A stretch of 64,000 nt of DNA from Xanthomonas sp. 3793 (GCF_024806835.1 NZ_JANTYU010000005.1:62001-126000); one strand, 5' to 3'; numbered from the stretch's first letter, positions 25,406 through 36,044 are shown. Notes: a model not told the origin generated them from the letters alone. Made by a program: numbers and translations.

Positions 25406-26650
25406 ATGAACACATCCGCCGATCTGCTCAAGCAACTCCGCATCGACCGCCAGCGTCCTGCCACGCCGCCGCCCGCGCGCCGCACCGGCTGGATCATTGC
25501 CACCATCGTCGTGGTCATCGTGCTGGCTGTGGGCGCATGGTGGTTCACGCGCACACCGGTGCTGAAGGTGCAGACCGCGCCGGTGGTGGCGATCAGCGCC
25601 GGTAGCAGCAGCGCCTCGGTGCTGGATGCCTCGGGCTATGTGGTGGCGCGCCGCATGGCCACGGTGTCGGCGCAGGTGACCGGCAAGGTGCGCGAAGTGA
25701 TGATCGAAGAAGGCATGCGCGTCGAACAGGGCCAGGTGATGGCCACGCTCGACCCATTGGATGCCGATGCGCAGCGCACGCTGTCTGCATCGCAGTTGTC
25801 GGCCGCGCGCAGCCAGGTCGACAACATGCAGGCGCAACTGGCCGTGGCCAATGCCGATGCCACACGCCTGCAATCGCTGGTGGGTGCGCAACTGGTGTCG
25901 CGCTCGCAGTACGAACAGGCCACCGCGCAGCGCGACGCATTGCGCGCGCAGTTGCAGAACGCGCAACGCAACGTGCAGGTGGCATCGGACCAGTTGGCCA
26001 TCGCCGGCATCCGCTCGGACTTCAACGTGGTGCGCGCGCCGTTTGCCGGCGTGGTCACCGCCAAGGCGGCGCAACCGGGCGAAATCGTCTCGCCACTGTC
26101 TGCCGGTGGCGGCTTCACCCGCACCGGCATCGGCACCATCGTGGACATGGAATCGCTGGAAATCGAAGTAGAAGTGGGAGAGTCGTATATCGGCCGGGTG
26201 CAGCCGAAGATGCCCGTGGAAGCGGTGCTCAACGCCTACCCGGAATGGAAGATTCCTGGCGAGGTGATCGCCATCATCCCTACCGCAGACCGCGGCAAGG
26301 CGACGGTGAAAGTGCGCGTGGCGCTCAAGGTCAAGGACCCGCGCATCGTGCCGGAAATGGGCGTGCGGGTGAGCTTTCTGGAGCAGGCCAAGCCGCAGGA
26401 AGCCGCCAAGCCGCAAGGCGTGCGCGTGCCCGCAGCGGCGCTGGTCCAACGCGATACGCGCACCGTGGCCTTCGTGGTCGGCGAGCGCAACGCGGTCAGC
26501 GAGCGCGCCGTCACCACCGGCATGACCATGGGCGAAGACCGCCAGGTGGTGTCCGGATTGCGTGCCGGCGACAGTGTGGTGCTCAACCCGCCAACGGCAT
26601 TGAAGGATGGCGACACCGTGGCCGAAGCGGATGCGGACGCTGCGCAGTAA
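25406..26650 (+). CDS. MacA-like membrane-fusion (periplasmic adaptor) protein
   Basis: A 414-residue adaptor. A single transmembrane anchor lies at about 29-47 (WIIATIVVVIVLAVGAWWF). The biotinyl-lipoyl-like half-domains are VVARRMATVSAQVTGKVREVMIEEGMRVEQGQVMATLD and FNVVRAPFAGVVTAKAAQPGEIVSP. An alpha-hairpin lies between them (about 128-190), then a beta-barrel. First gene of a four-gene exporter (adaptor, ATPase, two FtsX-type permeases) of MacAB type. The export substrate is unknown; peptide or antimicrobial export or resistance is common for this layout. Confidence 0.92.
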   Translation: MNTSADLLKQLRIDRQRPATPPPARRTGWIIATIVVVIVLAVGAWWFTRTPVLKVQTAPVVAISAGSSSASVLDASGYVVARRMATVSAQVTGKVREVMIEEGMRVEQGQVMATLDPLDADAQRTLSASQLSAARSQVDNMQAQLAVANADATRLQSLVGAQLVSRSQYEQATAQRDALRAQLQNAQRNVQVASDQLAIAGIRSDFNVVRAPFAGVVTAKAAQPGEIVSPLSAGGGFTRTGIGTIVDMESLEIEVEVGESYIGRVQPKMPVEAVLNAYPEWKIPGEVIAIIPTADRGKATVKVRVALKVKDPRIVPEMGVRVSFLEQAKPQEAAKPQGVRVPAAALVQRDTRTVAFVVGERNAVSERAVTTGMTMGEDRQVVSGLRAGDSVVLNPPTALKDGDTVAEADADAAQ

Positions 26651-27022
26651 TGGCTGGCCCGGCGAACACAGCGCCGGTCCGCGTTATCGCTCGCAGCACC
26701 GTAGCGATGTTGTCCCCACCACGCTGCATCCGGATGGGCTTGCTGCAATGAAACATCCTCGCTGGAGAGCCGAACGCGATCCAGCCCATCGGCCTGAAGC
26801 AGGTTGTTGTGCTGTTTGAAGGGCTTCGAACGGCATCGAACACGAGGTTACCCGCGAGTGCTGCATACGGCGATCCGGCTGGGTTGGCTCGCCTCGCACA
26901 CCGCGCAGCAACGCGCTGCCGCTTGATCGCCTTACCGTCGTCGTGCATCGCATCGCCGCTCTTGCAGTCGCAGTCGCTGTGCCGCACCGCTTCCTCATCC
27001 CATTGCATCGCCAGGAGTCGCC
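26651..27022. other. Unusually long gap inside the exporter operon
   Basis: 372 bases between adaptor and ATPase with no gene. Frames here are low-complexity and lack motifs. It may hold a second promoter for the ATPase and permeases, but no clear box was seen. Confidence 0.55.
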
Positions 27023-27712
<690 letters not shown>

Positions 27713-27724
27713 GGGAGCGCTGCC

Positions 27725-28885
27725 ATGAAGTATTTCTCGCTGGTATGGGCGCAGTTGTTCCGCAGCAAGACGCGGACCTTGCTGACCTTGTTGTCTGTGG
27801 TGGCTGCGTTCTTATTGTTCGGCATGCTGGATTCGGTACGCGTGGCCTTCAACTCCGGCGGCAGCGTCAGCGGCGTCGACCGCCTGGTGGTGGCCTCGCG
27901 CCTGTCGATCACCCAGTCGCTACCGATCCGGCTGGAAGCGCAGGTGCGCAGCGTGCCGGGCGTACGCGATGTGACCTCGGCGATGTGGTTCGGCGGCATC
28001 TATCGCGACCCGAAGAACTTCTTCGCCAACTTTTCGGTGGCGCCGAACTTTTTCGATGTTTACAGCGAATACGCGCTGCCCAAGGATCAGCTCAAGGCGT
28101 TCCAGACCACGCGTACCGGCGCGGTGGTCGGCGAAACCCTGGCCAAGGAATTCGGCTGGAAGCTCGGCGACACCATCCCGTTGCAGGCCACCATCTTCCC
28201 GCGCGGCGGCAGCAACGACTGGCCGCTGCAACTGGTCGGCATCTTTCGTGTGAAAGACCGCACCGTGGCGGCCAATCAGGAGCGCCAGTTGATGATGAAC
28301 TGGAAATACTTCGACGAATCCAACGACTACATCAAGAACCAGGTGAGCTGGTTGACGGTGACCCTGAGCAACCCCGACCAGGCCTCGCGCGTGGCGCAGG
28401 CCATCGATGCGTTGTCGGCAAATTCCGATCACGAGACCAAATCGCAAACCGAATCGGCGTTTCAGCAGGCCTTCGTCAAGCAGTTTGCCGATATCGGGCT
28501 GATCGTCACCTCGATCATGGCCGCGGTGTTCTTCACCTTGCTGCTGCTGACCGGCAACACCATGGCGCAGGCGGTACGCGAGCGCATTCCGGAGCTGGCC
28601 ACGCTCAAGACGCTGGGCTTTCAGGATCGTACGGTGCTGAGCCTGGTGATGATCGAATCGGTGTTGTTGATCGGCCTGGGCGGCCTGATCGGCATGGGCC
28701 TGGCAGCCTTGGTCATCCCTGCGGTGTCCGCGCGCAGCGGCGGGCTGATGCCCACCCAGACCGTGCCGCTGCAGACCTGGCTGGTGGCGTTTGGCCTGAT
28801 GGCCGGCATCGGCATCGTGGTGGGTGTGCTGCCGGCGTTACGCGCGCAGCGCTTGAAGATCGTCGATGCCCTCGCCAGCCGCTGA
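27725..28885 (+). CDS. FtsX-type ABC permease 1
   Basis: A 386-residue permease with the MacB/FtsX layout. One N-terminal transmembrane helix (about 20-37) is followed by a large periplasmic domain (about 45-265) and three C-terminal helices with the FtsX motif FFTLLLLTGNTMAQAVRERIPELATLKTLGF. It starts 12 bases after the ATPase stop. It presumably pairs with the next permease to form a heterodimer, as in LolCE. Confidence 0.93.
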   Translation: MKYFSLVWAQLFRSKTRTLLTLLSVVAAFLLFGMLDSVRVAFNSGGSVSGVDRLVVASRLSITQSLPIRLEAQVRSVPGVRDVTSAMWFGGIYRDPKNFFANFSVAPNFFDVYSEYALPKDQLKAFQTTRTGAVVGETLAKEFGWKLGDTIPLQATIFPRGGSNDWPLQLVGIFRVKDRTVAANQERQLMMNWKYFDESNDYIKNQVSWLTVTLSNPDQASRVAQAIDALSANSDHETKSQTESAFQQAFVKQFADIGLIVTSIMAAVFFTLLLLTGNTMAQAVRERIPELATLKTLGFQDRTVLSLVMIESVLLIGLGGLIGMGLAALVIPAVSARSGGLMPTQTVPLQTWLVAFGLMAGIGIVVGVLPALRAQRLKIVDALASR

Positions 28886-28898
28886 CAGGAGCATGCAC

Positions 28899-30218
28899 AT
28901 GCAACGCAAATGGAAAGATCGTGGCGTTACCTTGTTGTCCATCGTGCTGCTGGCGCTCGGCCTGGGGCTGTGGATCGTGCTGCCGTGGATGTGGTTGCTG
29001 CCGATCGCGGTGCTGCTGGCGGTGTGGCTGGCGGTCACGCGCACGGGCCGCCTGTCGCTGGCGGCCGCGCGCATCGGCATCGCCAGCCTGCCGCAACGCT
29101 GGGGGTCCACGTCGGTGATCGTGGTCGGCATTGCCGGCGTGGTCGGCGTGCTGGTGGCGATGCTGGCGATGGGCCAGGGCTTCCAGGCCACGCTCAACAG
29201 CACCGGCGACGACACCACCGCGATCGTCTTGCGTGGCGGCTCGCAGGCGGAAACCAACTCGGTGATCACCCGCGACCTGGTGCCGCTGATCGGCAGCCTG
29301 CCCGGCATTGCCGCCGATGCCAACGGGCGCCCGATGGTATCGCCGGAGTTGTCGCAGGTGGTCAACATCGCCTCGCGCTCCGATGGCACCGACGTCAACG
29401 CGCAGTTGCGTGGCGTGGGCGAGCAGGCCTGGGGCGTGCACGACAAGGTCAAGATCGTGCAGGGCCGCCGCTTCACCACCGGCCTGCGCGAGATGGTGGT
29501 CGGCAAGGGCGCGTTGAACCAGTTCCGCGGCCTGGAGCTGGGCAAGACGCTGACCCTGGGCAGCCAGCAATGGACGGTAGTGGGCGTGTTCGCCTCCGGC
29601 GATGCGCACGACTCGGAGATGTGGACCGATGCGCAGACGCTGGCCACCACCTACAACCGCCGCGCGTACCAGTCGATCACCGTGCGTACCGCCGGCAAGG
29701 CCGGCTTCGATCAGTTCAAGACGGCCATGGCGGCCGACCCGCGGCTCAAGCTGGATGTGGAAACCACCCGCGCGTATTACGGCAAGCAGGGCGGCGGGTT
29801 GAACAGGTTGATCAGCATCCTGGGCACGGTGATCGGCGCGATCATGGCGGTGGGCGCGGTGTTCGGCGCGCTCAACACCATGTATGCGGCGGTGGCCACG
29901 CGTGCGCGCGAGATCGCCACGATGCGCGCGATCGGGTTTCGCGGCACGCCGGTGATCATGGCGCTGATGCTGGAAACCATGTTGCTGGCACTGCTGGGCG
30001 GGTTGCTGGGCGGATTGATCGCCTGGGCGGTGTTCAACGGCTATACCGTCTCCACGCTGGGCAACAACTTCAGCCAGGTGGTGTTCCAGTTCAAGGTGTC
30101 GCCGGAGCTGCTGTGGAGCGGCTTGAAATGGGCGCTGGGCATTGGCCTGGTCGGGGGGTTGTTCCCGGCGTTGCGGGCGGCGCGCTTGCCGATCACCACG
30201 GCATTGCGTGAGGTGTAG
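28899..30218 (+). CDS. FtsX-type ABC permease 2
   Basis: A 439-residue MacB/FtsX permease. Two ATGs lie close together; AGGAG is one base from 28893 but seven from 28899, so the latter is chosen. It has two N-terminal transmembrane stretches (LLSIVLLALGLGLWIVLPWMWLLPIAVLLAVWLAV and, further on, VIVVGIAGVVGVLVAMLAM). The large periplasmic domain carries the MacB-core pattern, and the C-terminus has the FtsX signature NTMYAAVATRAREIATMRAIGF. It differs in topology from permease 1, which supports a heterodimeric exporter. Confidence 0.93.
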   Translation: MQRKWKDRGVTLLSIVLLALGLGLWIVLPWMWLLPIAVLLAVWLAVTRTGRLSLAAARIGIASLPQRWGSTSVIVVGIAGVVGVLVAMLAMGQGFQATLNSTGDDTTAIVLRGGSQAETNSVITRDLVPLIGSLPGIAADANGRPMVSPELSQVVNIASRSDGTDVNAQLRGVGEQAWGVHDKVKIVQGRRFTTGLREMVVGKGALNQFRGLELGKTLTLGSQQWTVVGVFASGDAHDSEMWTDAQTLATTYNRRAYQSITVRTAGKAGFDQFKTAMAADPRLKLDVETTRAYYGKQGGGLNRLISILGTVIGAIMAVGAVFGALNTMYAAVATRAREIATMRAIGFRGTPVIMALMLETMLLALLGGLLGGLIAWAVFNGYTVSTLGNNFSQVVFQFKVSPELLWSGLKWALGIGLVGGLFPALRAARLPITTALREV

Positions 30219-30219
30219 G

Positions 30220-30258
30220 CGGGCCTTTGGCCCGTCGGGATTCGGGATTCGGGATTCG
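30220..30258. repeat. Terminator-like hairpin followed by a GGGATT triple repeat
   Basis: CGGGCC-TTT-GGCCCG (30220-30234), a 6-bp hairpin just after the exporter stop, then three direct GGGATTC units (30237-30258). The units match those of the inverted repeat at 15845-15927. Confidence 0.6.
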
Positions 30259-30394
30259 TAGAGTCGAGCAAGGCGCGTGCTCGCGGTATCTGAATGTATT
30301 GCAGGCTGTCATCGTTTTGTCACCGCAGTGCGGTAGATGCGCGGGCCGGGCAGGCCGTAGCCTGCTCGGCCGTTTGATCCAGCGATGTACTGCC

Positions 30395-31510
30395 ATGACG
30401 CGCCTGTTTCTGCTGGCCTGCGCCTGCCTGTGGCTCGCCGGCTGTTCTTCGTCCTCCACCTCGCTCAGCGAGCGCCTGGTCGCGCCCGGTGGCGTGTCGC
30501 CGTTGCTGGACGAAGAACGCATCGCCGCCACCATCGCCACGGTGCCCAGCCGCAGCGGCCACGTGACCACGCGCGATCAGGTGCCGATCTTCTGGCGTGC
30601 GATCGATCCGGGTCAGTACGCCATGCGCTACCGCTACCTGGGCCAGCGCAACGACCCGGCGCATGCGCTGGATGTGGATTTCAGCTTCAGCGTACCCCAC
30701 GTGCCGCCGCCAGCGCCGCGTGGCACCGTGGTGGTGCTGCACGGCTGGATGATGGACGGCGATTCGCTGTTGCCGTGGTCGCTGCAACTGGCACAGGCCG
30801 GCTACCGGGTGATCACCATCGATCTGCGCAACCACGGCCATTCCGGCGGCGGGCCGTCGGGCTACGGCACGCGCGAGTCCGACGACGTGATCGATGTCAT
30901 CAACGCACTGCAGCCGCGCGGCGAAATCCACGGGCCACTGTATCTGTTCGGCATTTCCTATGGCGCGGCCACCGCGCTGTTCACTGCCGACAAGCTTGGG
31001 CCGCGCGTGGCCGGCGTGGTGGCGATGGAATCCTTCGCCAACGCCGGGCGCGGCATCCGCGACATGGTGCCGCATCTGCTGACCAGCCAGCCCAGCGGCT
31101 GGCGCGGGCACGCGGTGGCGGCGTATGCGCGCTGGCGCTATGCCGACCAGAATCTGGATGCGGTGATCGCCGCCGCCGACACCCAGCTCAAGCTGGATCT
31201 GGACCACGTCGATGTGGCGCAGGCGCTAGCCGACACGCGCAGCTGCGTGCTGCTGCTGCATGGCGATGCCGACCAGCACATTCCGGTGGCGCATGGCCGC
31301 GCGCTGGCGCTGGCCAGCACGCGCGCGCATTACGTCGAGTTGCCCGGCGAAACGCATCTGAGCCTGCCGTTGCGGCTGGACCTGCTCGGCGCACCGATCG
31401 ACCACTGGCTGGCGCAGGTTCAACAAAGCCCGGGCCACTGCCCTGCCCCGCAGGCACTGCCGACCTCCACGCTGGCGGTTGCGATGCCGGTACCGGTGCC
31501 CAGTAGCTGA
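30395..31510 (+). CDS. Alpha/beta-hydrolase lipoprotein
   Basis: A 371-residue lipoprotein hydrolase. The lipobox LAGC places the Cys at residue 17. The mature domain has VVVLHGWMMDGDS (oxyanion), LRNHGHSGG, the nucleophile elbow FGISYGAA, the acid in LLHGDADQHIP and the histidine in GETHLSLP, so the triad is complete. It is presumably periplasmic or outer-membrane anchored. The substrate is unknown. The signal peptide sets the start; the frame is open far upstream. Confidence 0.9.
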   Translation: MTRLFLLACACLWLAGCSSSSTSLSERLVAPGGVSPLLDEERIAATIATVPSRSGHVTTRDQVPIFWRAIDPGQYAMRYRYLGQRNDPAHALDVDFSFSVPHVPPPAPRGTVVVLHGWMMDGDSLLPWSLQLAQAGYRVITIDLRNHGHSGGGPSGYGTRESDDVIDVINALQPRGEIHGPLYLFGISYGAATALFTADKLGPRVAGVVAMESFANAGRGIRDMVPHLLTSQPSGWRGHAVAAYARWRYADQNLDAVIAAADTQLKLDLDHVDVAQALADTRSCVLLLHGDADQHIPVAHGRALALASTRAHYVELPGETHLSLPLRLDLLGAPIDHWLAQVQQSPGHCPAPQALPTSTLAVAMPVPVPSS

Positions 31511-31558
31511 TCGCCGCAGCCGCTGCGTCCTGTGTACAGGACGCCGCCCGGCACGCGC

Positions 31559-32476
31559 TCAGCGCGCCGGTACCGGCTGCCGCGCACGCAGCACGCTATC
31601 GCCGACGAACAGCAACAGCCCGATCCAGATCGCAGCGAAGCCGATCGCACGCCCCTGGTCGAACGGCTCATGGAAGAACCACACCCCCAGCAACAACTGC
31701 AGGCTCGGCCCGATGTACTGCAGGATGCCCACCAGCGACAGCGGGATGCGCCGCACGCCGTACGCAAATCCGATCAGCGGCACTGCCGTCACCACGCCGC
31801 CGAAGATCAGCAGCAGATCGGTCCGCAGATCCCAGCCGCTGAAGAACGCGCCGCCGTGGCCCTGCTCGCCCCATGCCGCCAGCAGCAGTGCCGGCACGAA
31901 CAGATACACGCTTTCCACGCCCAGGCCGGCCACCGGGTCCACTGCCACCAGCTTGCGCAGCAATCCGTAGAGGCCGAACGAGACCGCCAGCCCCAGCGCG
32001 ATCCACGGCGGTGCGCCGGCATCGATGGTCAGCCACAGCACGCCGATGGCGGCGCACGCCACCGCCAGCCACTGGATGCCGCGCAGGCGCTCTTTCAGCA
32101 CCAGCACGCCCAGCAATACGCTCAGCAGTGGATTGATGAAGTAGCCCAGGCTGGCTTCGATCACATGCCCGGCGTTGATGGCCCAGATATACAGGCCCCA
32201 ATTGAAGGCGATCGCCACGCTGCTGGCGGCCAGCATCCACAACGCGCGCGGCTGCGCGGCGATCGTGCGCCACCAACGCAGCCCCGAGCTCGCCACCAGC
32301 CAAGCCACCACCAGCACCGCGCTCCACACGATGCGGTGCGCAATGATCTGCAGCGACGGCACCACCTTGAGCAGATGCCAATACAACGGCACCAGGCCCC
32401 AGATCACAAAGCTCGCGGCGGTCATCAGCAGACCGCGCCGCGCTTCCACCGCCGACGCCGGCGCAGGCGCGCTCAT
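31559..32476 (-). CDS. rarD: RarD-like EamA permease
   Basis: A 305-residue, ten-helix drug/metabolite transporter of the RarD family. It has the two EamA repeats (residues about 15-145 and 150-295), with the family hallmarks FVIWGLVPLYWHLLKVVPSLQIIAHRIVWS at the N-terminus and GILQYIGPSLQLLLGVWFFHEPF in the second repeat. RarD members are exporters of unknown small molecules (chloramphenicol sensitivity in some species). Its ATG overlaps the stop of the upstream transporter gene (ATGA at 32473). Confidence 0.92.
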   Translation of the reverse strand: MSAPAPASAVEARRGLLMTAASFVIWGLVPLYWHLLKVVPSLQIIAHRIVWSAVLVVAWLVASSGLRWWRTIAAQPRALWMLAASSVAIAFNWGLYIWAINAGHVIEASLGYFINPLLSVLLGVLVLKERLRGIQWLAVACAAIGVLWLTIDAGAPPWIALGLAVSFGLYGLLRKLVAVDPVAGLGVESVYLFVPALLLAAWGEQGHGGAFFSGWDLRTDLLLIFGGVVTAVPLIGFAYGVRRIPLSLVGILQYIGPSLQLLLGVWFFHEPFDQGRAIGFAAIWIGLLLFVGDSVLRARQPVPAR

Positions 32477-33369
32477 CGCCGCGCCCTGGCCAGGGTGACC
32501 ACCAGCACGCCACCCAGAATCACTGCCATCGCGCCGATGTCGTGCGCGGTGAAGCGCTCATGTCCCAGCCACGCCCCCAACGCCACCGCAATCACCGGAT
32601 TGACGTAGGCATAGCTGCCGGCCAGCGCCGGGCGTACGTGATGCAGCAGCCACACGTACGCGGTGAACGCCACGATCGAGCCGAACACGCACAGATACGC
32701 CACGGCCATCAGTCCATGCGGCGTTGGCCAGGCATGCGGGCGCTCGCCGATCAGCAGGCCGGTGCTCACCAGCAACACGCCGCCGCACAGCATCTGCCCG
32801 GCGGCGGTCATGAAGGGCGACGGCAGATCGCGTCCGCGCGACCACACCGAGCCGAATGCCCAGCCGATCGGCGCGATCAGCAGCAACACCAATCCTCCCG
32901 GCGTTGCGGTGAGGCTGCTGCCGGCGTTGAGCCACACCACGCCCACGAATCCGATCACGATGCCCAGCCATTCGCCGCCGCTGGCGTGCTGCCCGCGCAA
33001 CGCGCCGAATAGCGCCATCCACAGCGGCACCGACGCCACCGCCGTGGCGGCCAAGCCCGAGGACACGCTGCGCTCTGCCAGCACCACCATGCCGTTGCCC
33101 AGCAGCAGCAACGCTGCGCCCATCAAGGCCACGTTCTTCCATTGCGCACGCGTTGGCGCCGCCACGCCCCGCCAGCGCAGCACGCTGTAGAGCACGCTGC
33201 CGGCGATGATGAAGCGCGCGCCGGACACCATCGTCAGCGGCTGCGCGCCGCCTTCCAGCGCAAACCGGATCGCCAGATAGGTCGAGCCCCAGACCACATA
33301 GACCAGCAGCAACGCAACAGCGACCAGCCCGCTGCGCGCAGGCGCTGCAGCGTCGTGAGAGGAAGACAT
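32473..33369 (-). CDS. yedA: YedA-like EamA transporter
   Basis: A 298-residue EamA protein with the YedA signature VYVVWGSTYLAIRFALEGGAQPLTMVSGARFIIAGSVLY. About ten transmembrane helices are present. It is the first gene of a two-transporter unit overlapping RarD by four bases. A longer frame upstream is rejected, since the family signature begins after a short polar tail MSSSHDAAAPARSG. The role in amino-acid or metabolite export is unproven. Confidence 0.9.
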   Translation of the reverse strand: MSSSHDAAAPARSGLVAVALLLVYVVWGSTYLAIRFALEGGAQPLTMVSGARFIIAGSVLYSVLRWRGVAAPTRAQWKNVALMGAALLLLGNGMVVLAERSVSSGLAATAVASVPLWMALFGALRGQHASGGEWLGIVIGFVGVVWLNAGSSLTATPGGLVLLLIAPIGWAFGSVWSRGRDLPSPFMTAAGQMLCGGVLLVSTGLLIGERPHAWPTPHGLMAVAYLCVFGSIVAFTAYVWLLHHVRPALAGSYAYVNPVIAVALGAWLGHERFTAHDIGAMAVILGGVLVVTLARARR

Positions 33370-33883
33370 CGGGACAGAGCCAAGTGCAGCGGAAGCCGCC
33401 ATTCTAGAGCACCTGCCCAAACCCGAAGACGGCTGGGGGGCAGCTGGCAAGCGTGTACCAGGCGCAGGGACGGCATGCGGCACCACCACGGCAGCGCTGG
33501 CGTGTCGATGCGCGCAACCGCAGCAGCTGTTTGACGCGACGCAAGAGCCGGCCGACAGGCGCGATGTGGACCATGCGCAGGGACTGTAACCGATCGACCG
33601 TCCCTGCCACTGCCGGGCACCGGCCGCGCGCGTTGCTGGTCGCGCACGCGTTGTGCTGGTCGCTCCAGCAACGGCTACCAACACGTAGCGGGCAATCGTC
33701 AGGTGGGTGTGCAAGGCGCGCTCGGAACCGCAGTCTAGGCGCGGCACATGCCGCACCAAGCACCGGCCGCGCCCGCCTGGCGCAAAGGCACAGTCGTTTC
33801 GGTAGCTGCCCTGAGCCGCTGCATGCATGCCCTTGCCCGCTTCGCGCGCTATCGTGCAGCTCAACCCTCGTGCCGGAGCGCAG
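33370..33883. other. Non-coding divergent gap
   Basis: 514 bases between two divergent genes with no credible gene. Frames overlapping it on the - strand are extensions of the yedA frame. No repeat or promoter element is clear, except GGAG just before 33884. Confidence 0.55.
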
Positions 33884-34279
33884 ATGCAGCGTCGCCTTCC
33901 CTGGCTGGCCATGGCCGCCCTGACCGTCTTATCCACCACTGCAGCGGCACGTACGCTCGAGCCGTGGGAGCTCAGTGGACGCAAATTGATCGAAGCCGGG
34001 CTGGACGGCTCGCTGGCGCCGGAGATCGACGCGCCGAACCAGCCCGAACTCAAGGTCATGGTGTCGGCCAGTCGCGCCGGCGCCTATGTGCTCGGCGTGG
34101 CCAGCACCAGCTATCGCACGCAATGGTGCCTGCCTGCGGGCCAGGCAGACCTGCCGGACCTGCAGGCCATCATCGCCGACCTTGTCGCGCTACCCGATGC
34201 GCGCCTGGACGAGGCGGCCCCCGGCCTGATCATCGAGGCACTGCGCAAGCGCTATCCATGTGGCAAACGCAACACGTAA
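33884..34279 (+). CDS. Secreted Rap1a/Tai-like protein, 131 aa
   Basis: A small periplasmic protein with signal peptide (MQRRLPWLAMAALTVLSTTAAA) and GGAG five bases before the ATG. The mature part carries a pattern reminiscent of the Rap1a/Tai fold: G.YVLGVAST, a Cys in TQWCLPAGQ, an amphipathic helix LPDLQAIIADLVALPDARLD and a closing ALRKRYPCG with a second Cys. In T6SS systems, Rap1a/Tai proteins are immunity factors; here there is no adjacent toxin, so it is an orphan. The assignment is by pattern, not alignment, so only moderately sure. Confidence 0.75.
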   Translation: MQRRLPWLAMAALTVLSTTAAARTLEPWELSGRKLIEAGLDGSLAPEIDAPNQPELKVMVSASRAGAYVLGVASTSYRTQWCLPAGQADLPDLQAIIADLVALPDARLDEAAPGLIIEALRKRYPCGKRNT

Positions 34280-34391
34280 AGCCGCAGCCGATGCTCCGCG
34301 CCCGGGCCGTTGCAGGCAGCGTGCACGGCCAGCGATGGCCACGCAACGCCCGGGCCGGTAAAGCCGCGCAGGGCGTCACACCAGTCAGGCC

Positions 34392-36044
34392 TTACTTGCG
34401 CGCGGCATCGCTCCTGGCGCGGATGGCCTTGAACTCCGAGCCATCCTGCCAGCTCGGCCACTGCCGGCCGTTGGCCAGCGCCACGCCCACGTCGTAGACC
34501 AGCGTGGTATCGGCCGCATGCCCGGTGGCATCCCACTGCGGGGTCCAGCGGTCGCAGGGCTGGTGGTAGCAGTCGGCAAAGTATTTATCGCGCAATGCCT
34601 TGCCCGCCTTGACGCCGCCCTTGCGCATGTCCAGACCCGGGCCTGCAGTGATCGCCGGCACGCCCATACGCGCGAAGGCGAAATGGTCGGCGCGGTAAAA
34701 GAAGCCCGCTTCCAGATTCGGGTCCGGCGAGTAGGTGCGATCGCGCGCCTTGGCCGCCTGTTCCAGATCGCCTTCCAGCGACACGCGGCCACGGCCCCAC
34801 GACGCGATATCGCGCGTCGGGCCATCCGGGCTGAACATCTCCATGTTGAGTACCGCCACGGTCTTGTCCAACGGCGCCAGCGGATGGGCGGCGTAATAAT
34901 TGGCGCCGAGCAGGCCCTTTTCTTCGGCGGTCAATGCAATGAAATACAGCGTGCGCTGCGGCTTGGGGCCGGCGGCGAACACGCGCGCCAGTTCCAGCAC
35001 GCTGGCCACGCCGGTGGCGTTGTCCACCGCTCCGCGCCGCACCGTGTCGCCGCCGGCATCGGCCTTGCCGATCCCGAACGCATCCCAGTGCGCGGAGAAG
35101 ATCACCGTCTCGTCCGGATGCTGGCTGCCGGTGAGCTTGGCCACCACGTTATGCGTCACCACGCGTTCGCGCTTGAGCTTGAAGTCCACCGACAACGTGG
35201 CATCGCCCAGCGGCATCGGTACGAAGTCGCGCTGCTGCGCGCGCTGCTTGGCCTGTTCGAAATCCAGCCCGGCCTGCTTGAACAGCGACGTGGCCAGGGT
35301 CCGCTGCATCCAGCCGCGCACCGTCACATGCTGCGCGCGGGCATCGGCATCGCTGCGTTCGATATCGAACAACGGCGACAGGCCCGAGCTCTGCACCGTG
35401 GCCCAGCCATACGCGGCCGGCGCGGTCTCGTGCACGATCAGCACACCGGCGGCGCCGCGGCGCGCGGCTTCTTCGTACTTGTAGGTCCAACGGCCGTAGT
35501 AGGTGACCGCCTTGCCGTCGAACGCACCGGGCTGTGCGGTGTCGAAGTCGGCATCGTTGATCAGCACCACGGCGATCTTGCCGCGCAGGTCCACGCCCTT
35601 GTAGTCGTCCCACTGCCGCTCCGGCGCGCTGATGCCGTAGCCGACGAACACCAGCGGCGCATTCTTCAACGCCACCTTGTCGATCGGCCGCAGGCTCTGC
35701 AAGGTCACATCGGTGCCGTTGACCAACGCCTGCGTCTTGCCGCCCACACGCAACATCGCACCGACCGGGCCATTCACCTGCGCACGGACCAGCGGCACGG
35801 CCTGGGTCCAGCCACCCTGCTCGCCACCCGGCTGCACGCCCGCGGCCTTGAACTGCTCGACCAGATAATCGACCGTGCGCTGCTCGCCGGAGCTGGCCGG
35901 CGCACGGCCTTCGAATTCATCCGATGCCAGAAGCCGCACGTGCCGCGACAACGCCTCGGCATCGATGCCGCCACCGGGCAGATCGTTGGCGGCCTGCGCC
36001 ACACCTCCCACGAACAGGCAGGCAGACAACAACAGGATGCGCAT
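34392..36044 (-). CDS. Secreted M28 zinc peptidase
   Basis: A 550-residue metallopeptidase with signal peptide (MRILLLSACLFVGGVAQAA). An inserted PA domain occupies about 130-270 (GKIAVVLINDADF, GAAGVLIVHETAPAA). The catalytic M28 domain has SAHWDAFG (Zn His/Asp), GAVDNATG (bridging Asp), TAEEKGLLGA (catalytic Glu pair), NMEMFSPDG and, near the C-terminus, RADHFAFA (Zn His). A complete set of ligands means it is probably active as a periplasmic or secreted aminopeptidase. The frame extends upstream, but the signal peptide decides the start. Confidence 0.95.
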   Translation of the reverse strand: MRILLLSACLFVGGVAQAANDLPGGGIDAEALSRHVRLLASDEFEGRAPASSGEQRTVDYLVEQFKAAGVQPGGEQGGWTQAVPLVRAQVNGPVGAMLRVGGKTQALVNGTDVTLQSLRPIDKVALKNAPLVFVGYGISAPERQWDDYKGVDLRGKIAVVLINDADFDTAQPGAFDGKAVTYYGRWTYKYEEAARRGAAGVLIVHETAPAAYGWATVQSSGLSPLFDIERSDADARAQHVTVRGWMQRTLATSLFKQAGLDFEQAKQRAQQRDFVPMPLGDATLSVDFKLKRERVVTHNVVAKLTGSQHPDETVIFSAHWDAFGIGKADAGGDTVRRGAVDNATGVASVLELARVFAAGPKPQRTLYFIALTAEEKGLLGANYYAAHPLAPLDKTVAVLNMEMFSPDGPTRDIASWGRGRVSLEGDLEQAAKARDRTYSPDPNLEAGFFYRADHFAFARMGVPAITAGPGLDMRKGGVKAGKALRDKYFADCYHQPCDRWTPQWDATGHAADTTLVYDVGVALANGRQWPSWQDGSEFKAIRARSDAARK

